A stretch of 64,000 bases of DNA from an uncultured Prevotellaceae bacterium (GTDB lineage: Bacteria; Bacteroidota; Bacteroidia; Bacteroidales; Bacteroidaceae), in assembly GCA_902800185.1 (NCBI GenBank), contig CADCDK010000006.1, positions 52,861 through 116,860 of the forward strand. Reading direction: 5' to 3'. Both the position numbers and the translations under genes were made by a program. Shown here piece after piece: positions 9,930-20,360 of this stretch (position 1 is its first letter; every line of letters begins with the position of its first letter). The notes below the pieces were generated by a model, which was given only the letters and a program-made list of their open reading frames with translations, ran no database searches and was not told where the DNA came from.

Positions 9930-12900
9930 TTAGTCGAGTTTCACACTAAGTCCAAGACCACGAAGCTCGTGGAGCAGCACATTGAGAGACTCAGGCAGTC
10001 CGGGAGTCGGCATGGTGTCGCCCTTGACGATTGCCTCGTAAGCCTTAGAACGGCCGACGGTATCATCAGACTTGACTGTCAGGATCTCTTGTAGCACGTG
10101 ACTTGCGCCGAATGCCTCAAGAGCCCAGACCTCCATCTCACCGAAACGCTGTCCACCGAACTGAGCCTTACCACCGAGCGGCTGCTGGGTAATGAGACTG
10201 TACGGACCAATGGAACGGGCGTGCATCTTGTCCTCGACCATGTGACCAAGCTTCAAGAAGTAAGTGACACCAACGGTTGCAGGCTGGTCAAACTGTTCAC
10301 CTGTCTCACCATCGTACAGACGGGTTGAACACAGGCGAGGCAGTCCTGCCTTGTCAGTCCACTCAGAAAGGTCATCAAGCTTTGCACCATCGAAGATTGG
10401 TGTGGCGAACTTCACGCCCAGCTTACGACCGGCAGCACCAAGAATGGCCTCGAATATCTGACCAAGGTTCATACGTGAAGGTACACCCAGCGGGTTCAGC
10501 ACCAGATCTACAGGGCGACCGTCCTCCAGGAACGGCATGTCTTCCATGCGCACTACCTTAGATACAATACCCTTGTTACCGTGACGACCGGCGAGCTTGT
10601 CACCAACGCTAATCTTACGTTTCTTGGCAACATAAACCTTAGCCATCTGCAGAATGCCTGAAGGCAACTCGTCACCAATGGTGATGGCGAACTTACGACG
10701 TTTCAGCTCTGCATCAAGGAGTTTGTACTTACGGATATAATTCATGATGAGCTTCTGGATAAGCATGTCGGTATGCTCGTCACCAGTCCAGTCATTAGAC
10801 TGTATGCCATCATATTCCAGATTCTTCAGTACGGCAGCTGTGAACTTGCTACCTTTGGTGATAATCTCCGCACCCGTGTAGTCCTTCACGCCCTGACTGG
10901 TCTTACGACGAGTCAGCTTCATGAGCTTCTCAACGAGAATATCTTTCAGGTCATTGTTCTTTGCCTCATATTCCTCGTCAATCTTGGCAAGAATGATCTT
11001 ATCCTGCTTCTTTGATTCACGGGTCTTCACAGCACGAGAGAACAACTTTTTGTCAATAACAATACCGCTGAGCGAAGGATTTGCCTTCAGCGAAGAGTCC
11101 TTCACGTCGCCGGCCTTGTCACCAAAGATGGCACGGAGCAACTTCTCTTCAGGTGAAGGATCGCTCTCTCCCTTCGGAGAAATCTTACCAATCAGGATGT
11201 CGCCTGGCTCAACACGTGCACCAACACGGATAACACCATTGTCATCCAGGTCCTTGGTTGCTTCCTCACTTACGTTAGGAATGTCTGCCGTGAACTCTTC
11301 CATACCACGCTTGGTCTCACGAACATCAAGAGAATACTCATCAACATGAACGGAAGTAAGCACATCGTCACGAACAAGACGCTCACTCAGCACAATGGCA
11401 TCCTCATAGTTATAACCCTTCCACGGCATGTAAGCCACCAAAAGGTTACGACCCAAAGCCAGCTCACCATTTTCTGTAGCATAGCCTTCTGTAAGGATAT
11501 CACCTTTGCTGACACGCTGTCCTTTCACGCAGATAGGACGCAAGTCAATCGTCATGTTCTGGTTCGTGCGGCGGAACTTCGGAATGCGATATTCCTTGAG
11601 TGCGGGCTCAAAGCTGACGAATTCCTCATCCTCAGTACGATCGTAAAGGATACGGATGGTGGTAGCATCAACGTATTCGATAACACCGTCGCCTTCGGCA
11701 ACAATCATGGTACGGGAATCCTCGCACACCTGCTTTTCCAAACCTGTACCAACGATAGGAGCATCGTTGTGGAGCAGGGGTACTGCCTGACGCATCATGT
11801 TACATCCCATCAACGCACGGTGACCATCGTCATGCTCCAAGAACGGAATCAGGCCAGCTGAAACGGATGCAATCTGCTGCGGTGAAACGTCCATCAAATC
11901 AACCTGTGCGGGCGGAACAACGGGGAAGTCGGCATCCTGACGGCACTTGACATAAGTACGGATGAACGAACCATCCTCGCGCAGCGGTGCATTACCCTGT
12001 CCGATGATATGCTCGGTTTCCTCCTCGGCTGTCAGATAGACAACATCCTCGTTCTTCAGATCCACCATGCTGTTGGCAACCTTACGATAAGGAGTTTCGA
12101 TGAAGCCTAACTCATTGATGGTTGCATATACACAGAGAGACGAAATCAGACCGATATTCGGACCTTCAGGGCTCTCAATCGGACAAAGACGACCATAGTG
12201 AGTATAGTGTACGTCACGCACCTCGAAACCTGCACGCTCACGAGACAGACCACCAGGACCGAGAGCAGAGAGACGACGCTTGTGCGTAACCTCTGCCAAC
12301 GGGTTCGTCTGATCCATGAACTGACTGAGCGGGTTGGTTCCAAAGAATGAGTTGATAACACTCGAAATGGTCTTGGCGTTAATCAGGTCGGTCGGTGTGA
12401 ACACCTCGTTGTCACGTACATTCATACGCTCACGAATGGTGCGGCTCATACGTGCCAAACCGATGGAGAACTGATTGGACAGCTGCTCACCTACTGTGCG
12501 TACACGACGGTTCGACAAGTGGTCGATGTCATCGACGGTAGCATTGGAGTTCACCAGCTGAATCAGATATTTGATAATCTCGATGATATCGTCCTTTGTC
12601 AAGACACGGACATCCATATCTGTCTCGAGACCCAATTTCTTATTGATACGATAGCGGCCTACCTCACCCAAGTCATAACGCTTGTCAGAGAAGAAGAGGT
12701 TCTGGAAAACCTCACGAGCACTTGCATCATCAGCAGGATCAGCATTTCTCAGCTGACGGTAGATGTGAAGCACAGCCTCTTTCTCCGAGTTACTGGGATC
12801 CTTTGCCAAAGTGTTGAAGATGATGCTGTAGCGGTTGGCCATCTCTGCATCCTTGTGCAACAGCACAGAAGCAGTACCACTGTCAAGAATCTCAACAATG

Positions 12901-13742
12901 TTTTCAGCCGTGAGCTCTGTCTCACGCTCCATGATGACCTTGTTACGCTCGATGGAAACAACCTCACCCGTATCTTCGTCAACAAAGTCCTCGTTCCAGC
13001 TCTTCAACACACGTGCGGCCAATTTACGGCCAATAGCTTCCTTCATATTCTTCTTGTTCACCTTCACCTCTTCTGCGAGGTCAAAGATCTGAAGAATATC
13101 CTTGTCTTGTTCGAATCCAATTGCACGAAGCAGCGTTGTTACAGGCAACTTCTTCTTACGGTCGATGTAAGCATACATCACATTGTTGATGTCGGTGGCG
13201 AACTCTATCCATGAGCCCTTGAACGGAATGATACGAGCAGAATAGAGCACAGTACCATTGGCATGAACACCCTGACCGAAGAAAACACCGGGAGAACGAT
13301 GCAACTGAGACACGACAACACGCTCGGCACCATTGATAATGAAAGTACCGTTGGATGTCATGTAAGGAATCGTTCCCAGGAATACGTCAGAGGTTACAGT
13401 CCCGAAGTCCTCATGGTCAGGATCGGTGCAGTACAGTTTCATCTTAGCCTTCAAGGGTACGCTATAAGTCAGTCCGCGCTCAAGACACTCGTCAATGGTG
13501 TAACGCGGCGGATCGATAAAGTAATCCAGGAACTCAAGAACGAAGTTATTACGCGTGTCGGTGATAGGGAAATTCTCGGCGAATACCTTATACAAGCCGT
13601 CATTCTTGCGTTCCTCAGGCGGAGTGTCCAACTGTAGGAAGTCTTTAAAGGACTTCAGCTGCACATCCAGGAAATCCGGATAGGGCATCGGATTATGGAC
13701 GCTGGCAAAATTAATTCTGTTATCAACAAGTTTTGAAGCCAT
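9930..13742 (-). CDS. rpoB: DNA-directed RNA polymerase subunit beta
   Basis: A 1270-residue beta subunit starting [15 protein letters not shown]. Clearly recognisable are the rifampicin region ([20 protein letters not shown] then [12 protein letters not shown]), the [20 protein letters not shown] block, and the C-terminal clamp contact [17 protein letters not shown]. It forms the catalytic core with RpoC. It follows rplL after 116 bases that contain a hairpin plus U-run (13797-13834), which probably sets the ratio of ribosomal protein to polymerase transcripts. Confidence 0.99.
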   Translation of the reverse strand: MASKLVDNRINFASVHNPMPYPDFLDVQLKSFKDFLQLDTPPEERKNDGLYKVFAENFPITDTRNNFVLEFLDYFIDPPRYTIDECLERGLTYSVPLKAKMKLYCTDPDHEDFGTVTSDVFLGTIPYMTSNGTFIINGAERVVVSQLHRSPGVFFGQGVHANGTVLYSARIIPFKGSWIEFATDINNVMYAYIDRKKKLPVTTLLRAIGFEQDKDILQIFDLAEEVKVNKKNMKEAIGRKLAARVLKSWNEDFVDEDTGEVVSIERNKVIMERETELTAENIVEILDSGTASVLLHKDAEMANRYSIIFNTLAKDPSNSEKEAVLHIYRQLRNADPADDASAREVFQNLFFSDKRYDLGEVGRYRINKKLGLETDMDVRVLTKDDIIEIIKYLIQLVNSNATVDDIDHLSNRRVRTVGEQLSNQFSIGLARMSRTIRERMNVRDNEVFTPTDLINAKTISSVINSFFGTNPLSQFMDQTNPLAEVTHKRRLSALGPGGLSRERAGFEVRDVHYTHYGRLCPIESPEGPNIGLISSLCVYATINELGFIETPYRKVANSMVDLKNEDVVYLTAEEETEHIIGQGNAPLREDGSFIRTYVKCRQDADFPVVPPAQVDLMDVSPQQIASVSAGLIPFLEHDDGHRALMGCNMMRQAVPLLHNDAPIVGTGLEKQVCEDSRTMIVAEGDGVIEYVDATTIRILYDRTEDEEFVSFEPALKEYRIPKFRRTNQNMTIDLRPICVKGQRVSKGDILTEGYATENGELALGRNLLVAYMPWKGYNYEDAIVLSERLVRDDVLTSVHVDEYSLDVRETKRGMEEFTADIPNVSEEATKDLDDNGVIRVGARVEPGDILIGKISPKGESDPSPEEKLLRAIFGDKAGDVKDSSLKANPSLSGIVIDKKLFSRAVKTRESKKQDKIILAKIDEEYEAKNNDLKDILVEKLMKLTRRKTSQGVKDYTGAEIITKGSKFTAAVLKNLEYDGIQSNDWTGDEHTDMLIQKLIMNYIRKYKLLDAELKRRKFAITIGDELPSGILQMAKVYVAKKRKISVGDKLAGRHGNKGIVSKVVRMEDMPFLEDGRPVDLVLNPLGVPSRMNLGQIFEAILGAAGRKLGVKFATPIFDGAKLDDLSEWTDKAGLPRLCSTRLYDGETGEQFDQPATVGVTYFLKLGHMVEDKMHARSIGPYSLITQQPLGGKAQFGGQRFGEMEVWALEAFGASHVLQEILTVKSDDTVGRSKAYEAIVKGDTMPTPGLPESLNVLLHELRGLGLSVKLD

Positions 13743-13796
13743 TATATTAATATAAGTATCTTACAGGGCTTACACCCAATTAGTAATTAAAGACAC

Positions 13797-13834
13797 AAAA
13801 AGGTTAGGACCAACCGACTGGGAAGATCCTAACC
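13797..13834 (-). terminator. Attenuator-like hairpin between rplL and rpoB
   Basis: The transcript reads GGTTAGGA, an 18-17 base loop, TCCTAACC and then TTTTTG: an eight-base-pair intrinsic-terminator shape inside the operon. Enterobacteria have a functional attenuator at the same place. Partial termination here is inference. Confidence 0.6.
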
Positions 13835-13858
13835 ATAATCTTATAAAATTTTACTCAA

Positions 13859-14236
13859 TTACTTGAGCTCTACCTTGGCACCAGCCTCTTCGATAGCCTT
13901 CTTCAGGTTCTCGGCCTCTTCCTTAGAAAGACCTTCCTTGATTGTAGCAGGAGCGCCATCTACGAGATCCTTAGCCTCTTTCAGACCAAGACCGCAAGCC
14001 TCCTTAACAGCCTTAACTACCTGAAGCTTAGCAGCGCCAACCTCAGCGAGAACAACATCGAAAGATGTCTTCTCTTCAGCAGCGGCTGCACCAGCAGCAG
14101 CAGGACCAGCAGCTACAGCAACAGCTGCAGCAGCGGGCTCAATACCATACTCGTCCTTCAGGACTGTTGCCAACTCGTTAACTTCTTTCACAGTAAGGTT
14201 TACCAACTCTTCTGCAATAGCTTTAATGTCTGCCAT
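13859..14236 (-). CDS. rplL: 50S ribosomal protein L7/L12
   Basis: A 125-residue stalk protein. The N-terminal dimerisation region begins [19 protein letters not shown], followed by an Ala/Gly-rich hinge around residues 35-55 and the C-terminal factor-binding domain ([31 protein letters not shown]). It recruits translational GTPases to the ribosome. It lies 51 bases after rplJ, in the standard order L10 then L7/L12. Confidence 0.98.
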   Translation of the reverse strand: MADIKAIAEELVNLTVKEVNELATVLKDEYGIEPAAAAVAVAAGPAAAGAAAAEEKTSFDVVLAEVGAAKLQVVKAVKEACGLGLKEAKDLVDGAPATIKEGLSKEEAENLKKAIEEAGAKVELK

Positions 14237-14287
14237 TTTATTTAAAATTTAATTGTTTTTAATATTAATGTTTATGACTTTATTGAT

Positions 14288-14812
14288 TTATTCAGGACGC
14301 TCGCCTAAAGTCTTGAGCACACCATGGATGGTGTTTGCGCCTGACTGAAGAGCAGAAACAACGTTCTTTGCGGGAGACTGCAGCAGAGCCACAACGTCTG
14401 CAATAAGTTCTGTCTTGCTCTTGATAGCACAAAGTTCGTCCAGCTTGTCTGCACCTACGAAGATACCCTCTTCAGCGTATGCAGCCTTCAATGCGGGAGT
14501 TTCCTTTTTCTTATCCTTGTACTCTTTCAGCAGTTTTGCAGGAACATTGGCTGCGTTGGTAAACATCAGCGCAGTGTTTCCTTTCAGGGTGCCATATAGA
14601 GGTTCAAAATCAATCTCGCTTGCTTCAAATGCCTTGTGGAGAAGCGTATTCTTCACAACCAGCATCTTCACTTCGCGCTGGAAGCACTTGCGACGCAGGT
14701 CGCTTGTATCAGCAGCATTCAATCCGGTAACGTCAACCAGATAGAAATGTTGATACTGCTTCAGCATCTCGCCAAGCTCAACAATGATAGTATCTTTTAC
14801 TTCTTTTTTCAT
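14288..14812 (-). CDS. rplJ: 50S ribosomal protein L10
   Basis: A 174-residue L10 (P0) protein beginning MKKEVKDTIIVELGEMLKQ, with the conserved FYLVDVTGLNAADTSDLRR segment. The C-terminal part carries the helix that anchors L7/L12 dimers. It lies only 18 bases downstream of rplA, so there is no room here for the long L10 leader seen in some other phyla. Confidence 0.97.
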   Translation of the reverse strand: MKKEVKDTIIVELGEMLKQYQHFYLVDVTGLNAADTSDLRRKCFQREVKMLVVKNTLLHKAFEASEIDFEPLYGTLKGNTALMFTNAANVPAKLLKEYKDKKKETPALKAAYAEEGIFVGADKLDELCAIKSKTELIADVVALLQSPAKNVVSALQSGANTIHGVLKTLGERPE

Positions 14813-14830
14813 TTTACAAAACTTTTAGAG

Positions 14831-15523
14831 TTACTCAACTGATTTCGGATCAACCTTGATACCCTTACTCATCGTGCTCGAAATAAAGATACTCTTGATG
14901 TATGTACCTTTAGCAGCAGCAGGCTTGAGCTTGATGACGGTAGCAATGAATTCTTTTGCATTACCGAAAATCTGCTCAGGAGTCATCGTGACCTTACCGA
15001 TTGAGGTGTGGATAATACCAGCCTTGTCAACCTTGAAGTCAATCTTACCCTGCTTAACTTCCTTCACTGCCTTAGCAACGTCCATAGTTACAGTACCGCT
15101 CTTGGGGTTAGGCATCAGTCCACGAGGACCGAGGATACGACCGATAGGTCCTACCTTACCCATGCAAGAGGGCATCGTGATGATAACATCAATATCTGTC
15201 CATCCACCTTTGATCTTCTCGATATACTCGTCAAGACCAACGTAATCAGCGCCAGCTGCCTTGGCAGCCTCTTCCTGATCAGGGGTACAGAGAGCCAACA
15301 CGCGAGTAACCTTACCAGTTCCGTTAGGCAGCGAAACAACGCCACGGACCATCTGGTTAGCTTTACGCGGGTCAACACCCAGACGTACATCCATATCCAC
15401 TGAAGCCTCGAACTTTGTGGTGGTAATTTCCTTTACCAGCTCGGCGGCCTCTTTCAGTGTATATGCCTTCCCTGCTTCAATCTTATCAGCGACTGATTTC
15501 TGATTTTTTGTCAGTTTACTCAT
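14831..15523 (-). CDS. rplA: 50S ribosomal protein L1
   Basis: A 230-residue L1 protein. The hallmark block [20 protein letters not shown] is followed by [10 protein letters not shown], and the protein ends with the [19 protein letters not shown] region. L1 binds 23S rRNA at the mobile stalk over the E site and in many bacteria represses its own operon. It lies 24 bases after rplK. Confidence 0.98.
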   Translation of the reverse strand: MSKLTKNQKSVADKIEAGKAYTLKEAAELVKEITTTKFEASVDMDVRLGVDPRKANQMVRGVVSLPNGTGKVTRVLALCTPDQEEAAKAAGADYVGLDEYIEKIKGGWTDIDVIITMPSCMGKVGPIGRILGPRGLMPNPKSGTVTMDVAKAVKEVKQGKIDFKVDKAGIIHTSIGKVTMTPEQIFGNAKEFIATVIKLKPAAAKGTYIKSIFISSTMSKGIKVDPKSVE

Positions 15524-15547
15524 TTTCTTAATTGAAGTTTATAGTTA

Positions 15548-15985
15548 TTACCCAGGGAAGTCCCCTTTTACTGTGATACCCATACTGCGAGCAGTACCGG
15601 CAACAAGCTTCATGGCTGATTCAACGGTGAAGCAGTTCAAGTCCTTCATCTTGTCCTCGGCAATAGCGCGAACCTGATCCCAGGTTACCGAAGCAACCTT
15701 CTGGCGGTTGGGCTGTGCTGAGCCGCTCTTCACTTTGGCAGCCTCCTTCAGCTGTACAGCTGCGGGAGGAGTTTTCAGTTCAAAGCTGAATGACTTATCG
15801 GTGTAGTATGTGATAACAACAGGAATTACCTTACCTGCCTTATCCTGAGTTCTGGCGTTGAACTCCTTGCAGAATCCCATGATGTTGATACCCTTCGAAC
15901 CAAGAGCAGGTCCTACGGGAGGAGAAGGATTCGCAGCGCCACCTTTAATCTGTAATTTGATTAATCCAGCAACTTCTTTAGCCAT
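15548..15985 (-). CDS. rplK: 50S ribosomal protein L11
   Basis: A 145-residue L11 starting [16 protein letters not shown]. The proline-rich [20 protein letters not shown] segment binds the GTPase-associated 23S rRNA region, and the C-terminal rRNA-binding domain ends [12 protein letters not shown]. It lies 65 bases downstream of nusG. Confidence 0.98.
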   Translation of the reverse strand: MAKEVAGLIKLQIKGGAANPSPPVGPALGSKGINIMGFCKEFNARTQDKAGKVIPVVITYYTDKSFSFELKTPPAAVQLKEAAKVKSGSAQPNRQKVASVTWDQVRAIAEDKMKDLNCFTVESAMKLVAGTARSMGITVKGDFPG

Positions 15986-16050
15986 TTCTTCTTTGTTAAT
16001 ATTAAATTGTTGTTGTTATAAAAAGACCTCAGAGCGTCCGTAACTACGCA

Positions 16051-16596
16051 TCATCCTTCTTTTTCTACTTGCATAAAACTAAGCTCTAACGGAGTTTTAC
16101 GTCCGAAGATCTTGACCATTACCTTCAGTTTACGCTTCTCGGCATTGACCTCTTCGATAACACCGCTAAAGCCACTGAAAGGACCATCGGTAACCTTGAC
16201 TGTCTCGTCAACCATGTAGGGGATTGTAACTTCGTCCACCAACTCGGTCTCCTCGGCATTTCCAAGCATCCGATTAATGTCTGCCTGTGGCACAGGTGAG
16301 GGATTATCCAATCCTCCAAGGAATCCGAGGACGTTGGGAGTGAAGCGCAACGTGTGTGCCACGTCGCCAACCAACGATGCCTCTACAAAGACGTAGCCCG
16401 GGAGACTGATTTTCTCCTTGACCACTCTTTTGCCATTACGCAAAGAAGCATGCTTCTCCATCGGTATCAAAACCTGAGAAACATGAGCCTGCAGCAACGC
16501 GTTGTGCTTAATTTCAGCTTCAAGGTATTCTTTTACCTTGGCTTCTTTTCCACTGACAGCGCGGAGTACATACCAGTTCTTTTTTGTTTCTGACAT
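16051..16596 (-). CDS. nusG: Transcription termination/antitermination protein NusG
   Basis: A 181-residue protein with an N-terminal NGN domain ([41 protein letters not shown]) and a C-terminal KOW domain ([19 protein letters not shown]). NusG binds RNA polymerase and couples it to Rho or the ribosome. It sits 12 bases after secE, the usual secE-nusG order. Confidence 0.98.
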   Translation of the reverse strand: MSETKKNWYVLRAVSGKEAKVKEYLEAEIKHNALLQAHVSQVLIPMEKHASLRNGKRVVKEKISLPGYVFVEASLVGDVAHTLRFTPNVLGFLGGLDNPSPVPQADINRMLGNAEETELVDEVTIPYMVDETVKVTDGPFSGFSGVIEEVNAEKRKLKVMVKIFGRKTPLELSFMQVEKEG

Positions 16597-16608
16597 CTCC
16601 TTTTCGAA

Positions 16609-16797
16609 TTAACCTGGATAAATCACACTCATGAGGCTATTGAAGACAGTATCCATTGCGAACACCACAAGTGCAATGACAAGGGAAGCAGATAATACAA
16701 CCACTGCACTGTGAGTAAGTTCACGGCCTGTCGGCCAAGTAGTCTTATGCGCAAGTTCGTCGTAACAAGCCTTGCAATAATTTACAAATTTCTTCAT
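16609..16797 (-). CDS. secE: Preprotein translocase subunit SecE
   Basis: A 62-residue protein with one membrane helix near residues 33-55 (SAVVVLSASLVIALVVFAM) and the conserved ELAHKTTWPT segment before it, as in single-helix SecE. The start at 16797 (MKKFVNYCK) is chosen because a longer frame to 16815 would run into the tRNA-Trp gene. SecE stabilises SecY in the Sec channel. Confidence 0.93.
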   Translation of the reverse strand: MKKFVNYCKACYDELAHKTTWPTGRELTHSAVVVLSASLVIALVVFAMDTVFNSLMSVIYPG

Positions 16798-16812
16798 ATT
16801 ATCTTTATTTAG

Positions 16813-16885
16813 CACGGGAAGGAGGACTCGAACCCACGACCCTCGGTTTTGGAGACCGATGCTCTACCAACTGAGCTATTCCCGT
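16813..16885 (-). tRNA. tRNA-Trp (CCA anticodon)
   Basis: A 73-base cloverleaf with acceptor ACGGGAA/TTCCCGT, D arm AGCTCAGTTGGTAGAGC, anticodon loop CTCCAAA (CCA) and T arm with GGTTCGAGTCC. The 3' CCA is not encoded. It is placed between tuf and secE in the same direction, so it is probably processed from a common transcript. Confidence 0.97.
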
Positions 16886-16889
16886 AAGT

Positions 16890-16915
16890 AAGCCCCCACC
16901 CGAGAGTGAGGGCTT
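16890..16915 (-). other. Hairpin between tuf and tRNA-Trp
   Basis: AAGCCC-CAC and GTG-GGGCTT arms form a stem with one mismatch. There is no U-run after it in the direction of transcription, so it looks like a processing or stability hairpin rather than a terminator. A second small hairpin (CTTGG CGAA CCAAG) follows the tuf stop at about 16934-16947. Confidence 0.4.
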
Positions 16916-16962
16916 GGTTTATCTGTTGTTGAATCTTGGCGAACCAAGACCCGTTCAACTTC

Positions 16963-18147
16963 TTAGTCTTCGAAGACCTCTGTGATCTGACCAGAGCCTA
17001 CTGTGCGGCCACCCTCACGGATAGCGAAGCGGAGACCCTTGTTCAGAGCAACTGCGTAGATGAGCTCAACAGTAATCTCGACGTTATCGCCAGGCATTAC
17101 CATCTCAACTCCATCGGGCAGAGAAATCTCACCTGTGCAGTCCATTGTGCGGAGGTAGAACTGGGGACGATACTTGTTTCCGAACGGAGTGTGACGTCCA
17201 CCCTCTTCCTTCTTCAGGACATAGATAGAAGCCTTGAACTTCTTGAAGGGCTTGATCTGTCCGGGATGGCAGAGCACCATACCACGCTTGATCTCTTTCT
17301 TGTCGATACCACGGAGCAACAGACCTACGTTATCACCAGCCTGACCCTCATCGAGGAGCTTGCGGAACATCTCAACGCCAGTAACAACTGACTTCTTGTC
17401 CTCACCAAGACCGAGGAGTTCAACCTCGTCACCTACGTGGATAACACCAGTCTCGATACGACCTGTAGCAACAGTACCACGACCTGTGATTGAGAATACG
17501 TCCTCAACAGGCATCAGGAAAGGCTTGTCAGTAGCGCGGGGAGGCTCCTGGATCCAAGTGTCGCAGACATCCATCAGCTCTATAACCTTCTGCTCCCACT
17601 TCTCAACACCGTTCAAGGCACCGAGTGCAGAGCCACGAATGATAGGAGTATCATCCTCGAACCCATACTGCTCCAGAATCTCGCGGACCTCCATCTCTAC
17701 GAGCTCCAGCATCTCCTCATCCTCAACCATGTCGCACTTGTTCAGGAACACCACCAGACGGGGAACGTTTACCTGACGAGCGAGCAGGACGTGCTCACGT
17801 GTCTGAGGCATAGGACCATCAGTTGCAGCAACAACGAGAATAGCACCGTCCATCTGAGCAGCACCAGTTACCATGTTCTTCACATAGTCGGCATGTCCCG
17901 GACAGTCAACGTGAGCATAGTGACGATTCTTGGTCTCATACTCAACGTGAGCGGTGTTAATAGTAATACCACGCTCCTTCTCCTCGGGAGCATTGTCAAT
18001 CTGGTCGAAAGACTTAACCTCAGAAAGACCCTGCTTAGCCAGTACGGTGGTGATAGCAGCAGTCAGAGTTGTCTTACCGTGGTCAACGTGACCAATAGTA
18101 CCAATGTTTACGTGCGGTTTGGTGCGCACAAATTGCTCTTTAGCCAT
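16963..18147 (-). CDS. tuf: Elongation factor Tu
   Basis: A 394-residue translational GTPase. It has the P-loop GHVDHGKT at residues 19-26, the [13 protein letters not shown] switch I region, the DCPGHADYV switch II motif, NKCDMVE for guanine specificity, and domains 2 and 3 ending [12 protein letters not shown]. It delivers aminoacyl-tRNA to the ribosome. It is preceded by four tRNA genes and followed by tRNA-Trp and secE. Confidence 0.99.
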   Translation of the reverse strand: MAKEQFVRTKPHVNIGTIGHVDHGKTTLTAAITTVLAKQGLSEVKSFDQIDNAPEEKERGITINTAHVEYETKNRHYAHVDCPGHADYVKNMVTGAAQMDGAILVVAATDGPMPQTREHVLLARQVNVPRLVVFLNKCDMVEDEEMLELVEMEVREILEQYGFEDDTPIIRGSALGALNGVEKWEQKVIELMDVCDTWIQEPPRATDKPFLMPVEDVFSITGRGTVATGRIETGVIHVGDEVELLGLGEDKKSVVTGVEMFRKLLDEGQAGDNVGLLLRGIDKKEIKRGMVLCHPGQIKPFKKFKASIYVLKKEEGGRHTPFGNKYRPQFYLRTMDCTGEISLPDGVEMVMPGDNVEITVELIYAVALNKGLRFAIREGGRTVGSGQITEVFED

Positions 18148-18215
18148 AGCTTTAAAATTATTTAATTGTATATTGAATAATCTGTTTCTAGGATAATTGT
18201 AATAACCCTAAGTAG

Positions 18216-18287
<72 letters not shown>

Positions 18288-18292
18288 AAGTG

Positions 18293-18365
18293 AGCGGAAA
18301 ACGGGGCTCAAACCCGCGACCCCCAGCTTGGAAGGCTAGTGCTCTATCGACTGAGCTATTTCCGC
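18293..18365 (-). tRNA. tRNA-Gly (TCC anticodon)
   Basis: A 73-base cloverleaf with acceptor GCGGAAA/TTTTCCGC, anticodon loop CTTCCAA (TCC) and T arm GGGTTTGAGCCC. It lies five bases from tRNA-Thr(GGT) in the same transcript. Confidence 0.96.
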
Positions 18366-18385
18366 ATATAAATCCCCTACTGGAG

Positions 18386-18468
18386 TGGGTGGTGATGGAT
18401 TCGAACCACCGAAGGTAAAAACCAGCAGATTTACAGTCTGCCCCATTTGGCCACTCTGGTAACCACCC
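18386..18468 (-). tRNA. tRNA-Tyr (GTA anticodon)
   Basis: An 83-base class II tRNA with acceptor GGGTGGT/ACCACCC, anticodon stem GCAGA/TCTGC with loop CTGTAAA (GTA), and a long variable arm. T loop GGTTCGAATCC. Confidence 0.96.
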
Positions 18469-18544
18469 TTGTTTTAAAACTCCATCCGATGTCGTCTTGT
18501 CCGGTCTTTTCTCGAAGACTTTTCCGAAGGCGCTTCCTTCCTTG

Positions 18545-18618
18545 AGCCTCTTGTCGGATTCGAACCAACGACCCCGAGATTACAAATCACGTGCTCTGGC
18601 CAACTGAGCTAAAGAGGC
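18545..18618 (-). tRNA. tRNA-Thr (TGT anticodon)
   Basis: A 74-base cloverleaf with acceptor GCCTCTT/AAGAGGC and loop TTTGTAA (TGT). The anticodon stem CGTGA/TCTCG contains one T-T mismatch. It is the first gene after the promoter at 18672-18702. Confidence 0.94.
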
Positions 18619-18671
18619 AAATCCTTGCAGCCGTTCGGCTTCGCATTTTAGGACGTGTTGTAAAACGGCTG

Positions 18672-18702
18672 CAAAGATACGGATTATTTTTGAACCAGCA
18701 AA
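18672..18702 (-). promoter_or_regulatory. Promoter of the tRNA-tuf-rpo block
   Basis: On the reverse strand TTTG (18699-18702) is followed after 19 bases by TATCTTTG (18672-18679) and then C, a full match to the Bacteroidetes -33/-7 promoter. It drives the tRNA cluster and probably the genes downstream. Confidence 0.8.
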
Positions 18703-18719
18703 ACTTTTCCGACTTTTTT

Positions 18720-19019
18720 TTATTTATTTCTTAGTTTTTCCTTAAATTTCGTAAGCTGCACCCTCATTGCATCTACGCACTGGTCAACGCCCTCTTCAAA
18801 CGTGTCGCACGTCTTCTCTACAAACAGCGTTGTTCCAGGGACCGTAACGGTCAGACTTGTTTCCTTATTTAGGGTAGTCGAGGGTTTCACGACTTTCAAT
18901 TGCACCTCTACTTTCTGTATTTCCTCATAGGATTTTTCCAACTTGGCAGTTTTCTTCTCGATAAACGCCTGTAACTTCTCAGTGGCATCGAAATGAATCG
19001 ATTGAATTTTAATTTCCAT
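18720..19019 (-). CDS. hpf: Ribosome hibernation-promoting factor, short form
   Basis: A 99-residue HPF/YfiA-type protein (MEIKIQSIHFDATEKLQAFI, then LEKSYEEIQKVEVQLKV). It lacks the C-terminal dimerisation domain of long HPF, so it belongs to the short class, which acts at the decoding centre of resting ribosomes. It lies between xer and the tRNA/tuf promoter, 48 bases after the recombinase. Confidence 0.92.
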   Translation of the reverse strand: MEIKIQSIHFDATEKLQAFIEKKTAKLEKSYEEIQKVEVQLKVVKPSTTLNKETSLTVTVPGTTLFVEKTCDTFEEGVDQCVDAMRVQLTKFKEKLRNK

Positions 19020-19067
19020 AGTTACCTCCTGTTTTAGGTTGTTAAACTTTAGGTTGTGTATATTCTC

Positions 19068-19949
19068 CTATGCCCTTGGGTGGGCATTCGCGTAAACTCT
19101 TTTGAGCTGTTCAAAGGTTGTGTGCGTGTAGATCTCTGTTGTCGAGAGGCTCTCGTGCCCTAACAGTTTCCTCACACTCTCCAACCCAGCTTCATGATTG
19201 AGCATTGCCGTTGCAAAGGTGTGCCTCAACACATGAGGCGTTCTCTTTTTGAGCGTACACACGGTTGACAGATGTTTCTGCACTTCGTATCTCACCTGAT
19301 TGCGGTTCATCCGCTCCCCCTTTGTTGTAAGGAAGAGGGCCGATGCCCTAACCGGTATGGTGCGGTCACGCAACCGTATGTAGTTTTCCAGCTCCACCTT
19401 CAACTCCTCTCCGAAAGGAATCACGCGCTCCTTATTGCGCTTACCTGTCACCTTGAGCTGTCCGTTCAGGAAATCTACCGAAGCATCATCGAGGCCTATC
19501 AATTCTGCCAGACGTATGCCCGTGGTGTAGAACGTTAATATAATGGTACGCGCACGTACATTTATATATTCCTCAGGTTTCTCAAGCTGCTGATCAAGCA
19601 GACTGTCCATTTCGGATTCACGAAGGAATTGCGGCAGGGCTTTCCGACCCTTGGGACCTACAATCCCATGTGCAGGGTCCTTATCCACAAGATGGCGAGA
19701 GAGAGCAAAACGATAGAAGGTTCGCAATGCGCTCAGCCTTCTGTTGATGGAGGCAGGGGAGTTGCCTTTATCCATCATACTCTCCATCCACGCCCGGATG
19801 ATGTCAGAGTCAACCGTCTTCCACGAAAGACGTTCATCCATATTTTTGAAAAAGGTCTGGAAGCTCTGTAAATCGTCTCCATATCCTTTTACCGTTAGCT
19901 GCGAGCGATTCAGCTCATAGCGTAAGTATTTCAAAAATTCCCTTACCAT
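19068..19949 (-). CDS. xerC: Tyrosine recombinase, XerC/XerD type
   Basis: A 293-residue phage-integrase-fold recombinase. The N-terminal SAM-like DNA-binding domain spans about residues 1-85. The catalytic residues are visible in TGIRLAELIGL (Arg), HVLRHTFATAML (His-x-x-Arg), LLGHESLSTTEIYTH (His and nucleophile Tyr). Size and location between rpsU and hpf match the housekeeping Xer recombinase that resolves chromosome dimers at dif, rather than a mobile-element integrase. The XerC versus XerD assignment is uncertain. Confidence 0.88.
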   Translation of the reverse strand: MVREFLKYLRYELNRSQLTVKGYGDDLQSFQTFFKNMDERLSWKTVDSDIIRAWMESMMDKGNSPASINRRLSALRTFYRFALSRHLVDKDPAHGIVGPKGRKALPQFLRESEMDSLLDQQLEKPEEYINVRARTIILTFYTTGIRLAELIGLDDASVDFLNGQLKVTGKRNKERVIPFGEELKVELENYIRLRDRTIPVRASALFLTTKGERMNRNQVRYEVQKHLSTVCTLKKRTPHVLRHTFATAMLNHEAGLESVRKLLGHESLSTTEIYTHTTFEQLKRVYANAHPRA

Positions 19950-20033
19950 CTTTGTCGTCGCGTCTCCTTCATTGAGTTTTCGGCAACGAATATACGGAAA
20001 TTATTTCAAACCACCAAAATTTTCGGGGATTTT

Positions 20034-20225
20034 TTATTCCTCGTTAGCGCGCAGCTTCTGTACGTAGATGGCGTGTTCCATCTTGAGACGCTTCAGAACA
20101 GAAGGCTTGTTATACTGCTGACGAGCACGCAGCTCTTTTACAACACCTGTCTTTTCGAATTTTCTCTTGAACTTCTTGAGAGCTCTTTCGATGTTCTCAC
20201 CATCTTTTACGGGTACAATAATCAT
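20034..20225 (-). CDS. rpsU: 30S ribosomal protein S21
   Basis: A 63-residue basic protein (MIIVPVKDGENIERALKKFK, KFEKTGVVKELRARQQYNKP) typical of S21, which lies near the anti-Shine-Dalgarno end of 16S rRNA. It is the first gene of the rpsU-xer-hpf set, with a well-formed promoter at 20288-20319 and a hairpin in the leader. Confidence 0.97.
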   Translation of the reverse strand: MIIVPVKDGENIERALKKFKRKFEKTGVVKELRARQQYNKPSVLKRLKMEHAIYVQKLRANEE

Positions 20226-20258
20226 TTTTTACTTTAAATTTTTAATTGTTAGACATGT

Positions 20259-20275
20259 TTGGGCACAGTGCCCAA
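20259..20275 (-). promoter_or_regulatory. Leader hairpin of rpsU
   Basis: TTGGGCA and TGCCCAA flank a three-base loop about 35 bases upstream of the ATG, close to the predicted 5' end of the mRNA. It may stabilise the transcript or act in autoregulation; this is inference. Confidence 0.35.
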
Positions 20276-20287
20276 TATTAGCGGCTG

Positions 20288-20319
20288 CAAAATTACTGCA
20301 TTTTTGCGAGACTGCCAAA
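20288..20319 (-). promoter_or_regulatory. Promoter of rpsU
   Basis: TTTG (20316-20319), a 20-base spacer and TAATTTTG (20288-20295) on the reverse strand fit the Bacteroidetes consensus. Confidence 0.7.
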
Positions 20320-20360
20320 TATTTTGTCCGATTTTCTTCAGGTTCGTCTTATAACAACGC

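Noticed and set aside
19068-19949. The tyrosine recombinase as an integrase of a mobile island.
   Set aside because: Its size, its location between rpsU and hpf and the lack of attachment-site repeats around it fit the housekeeping Xer protein.
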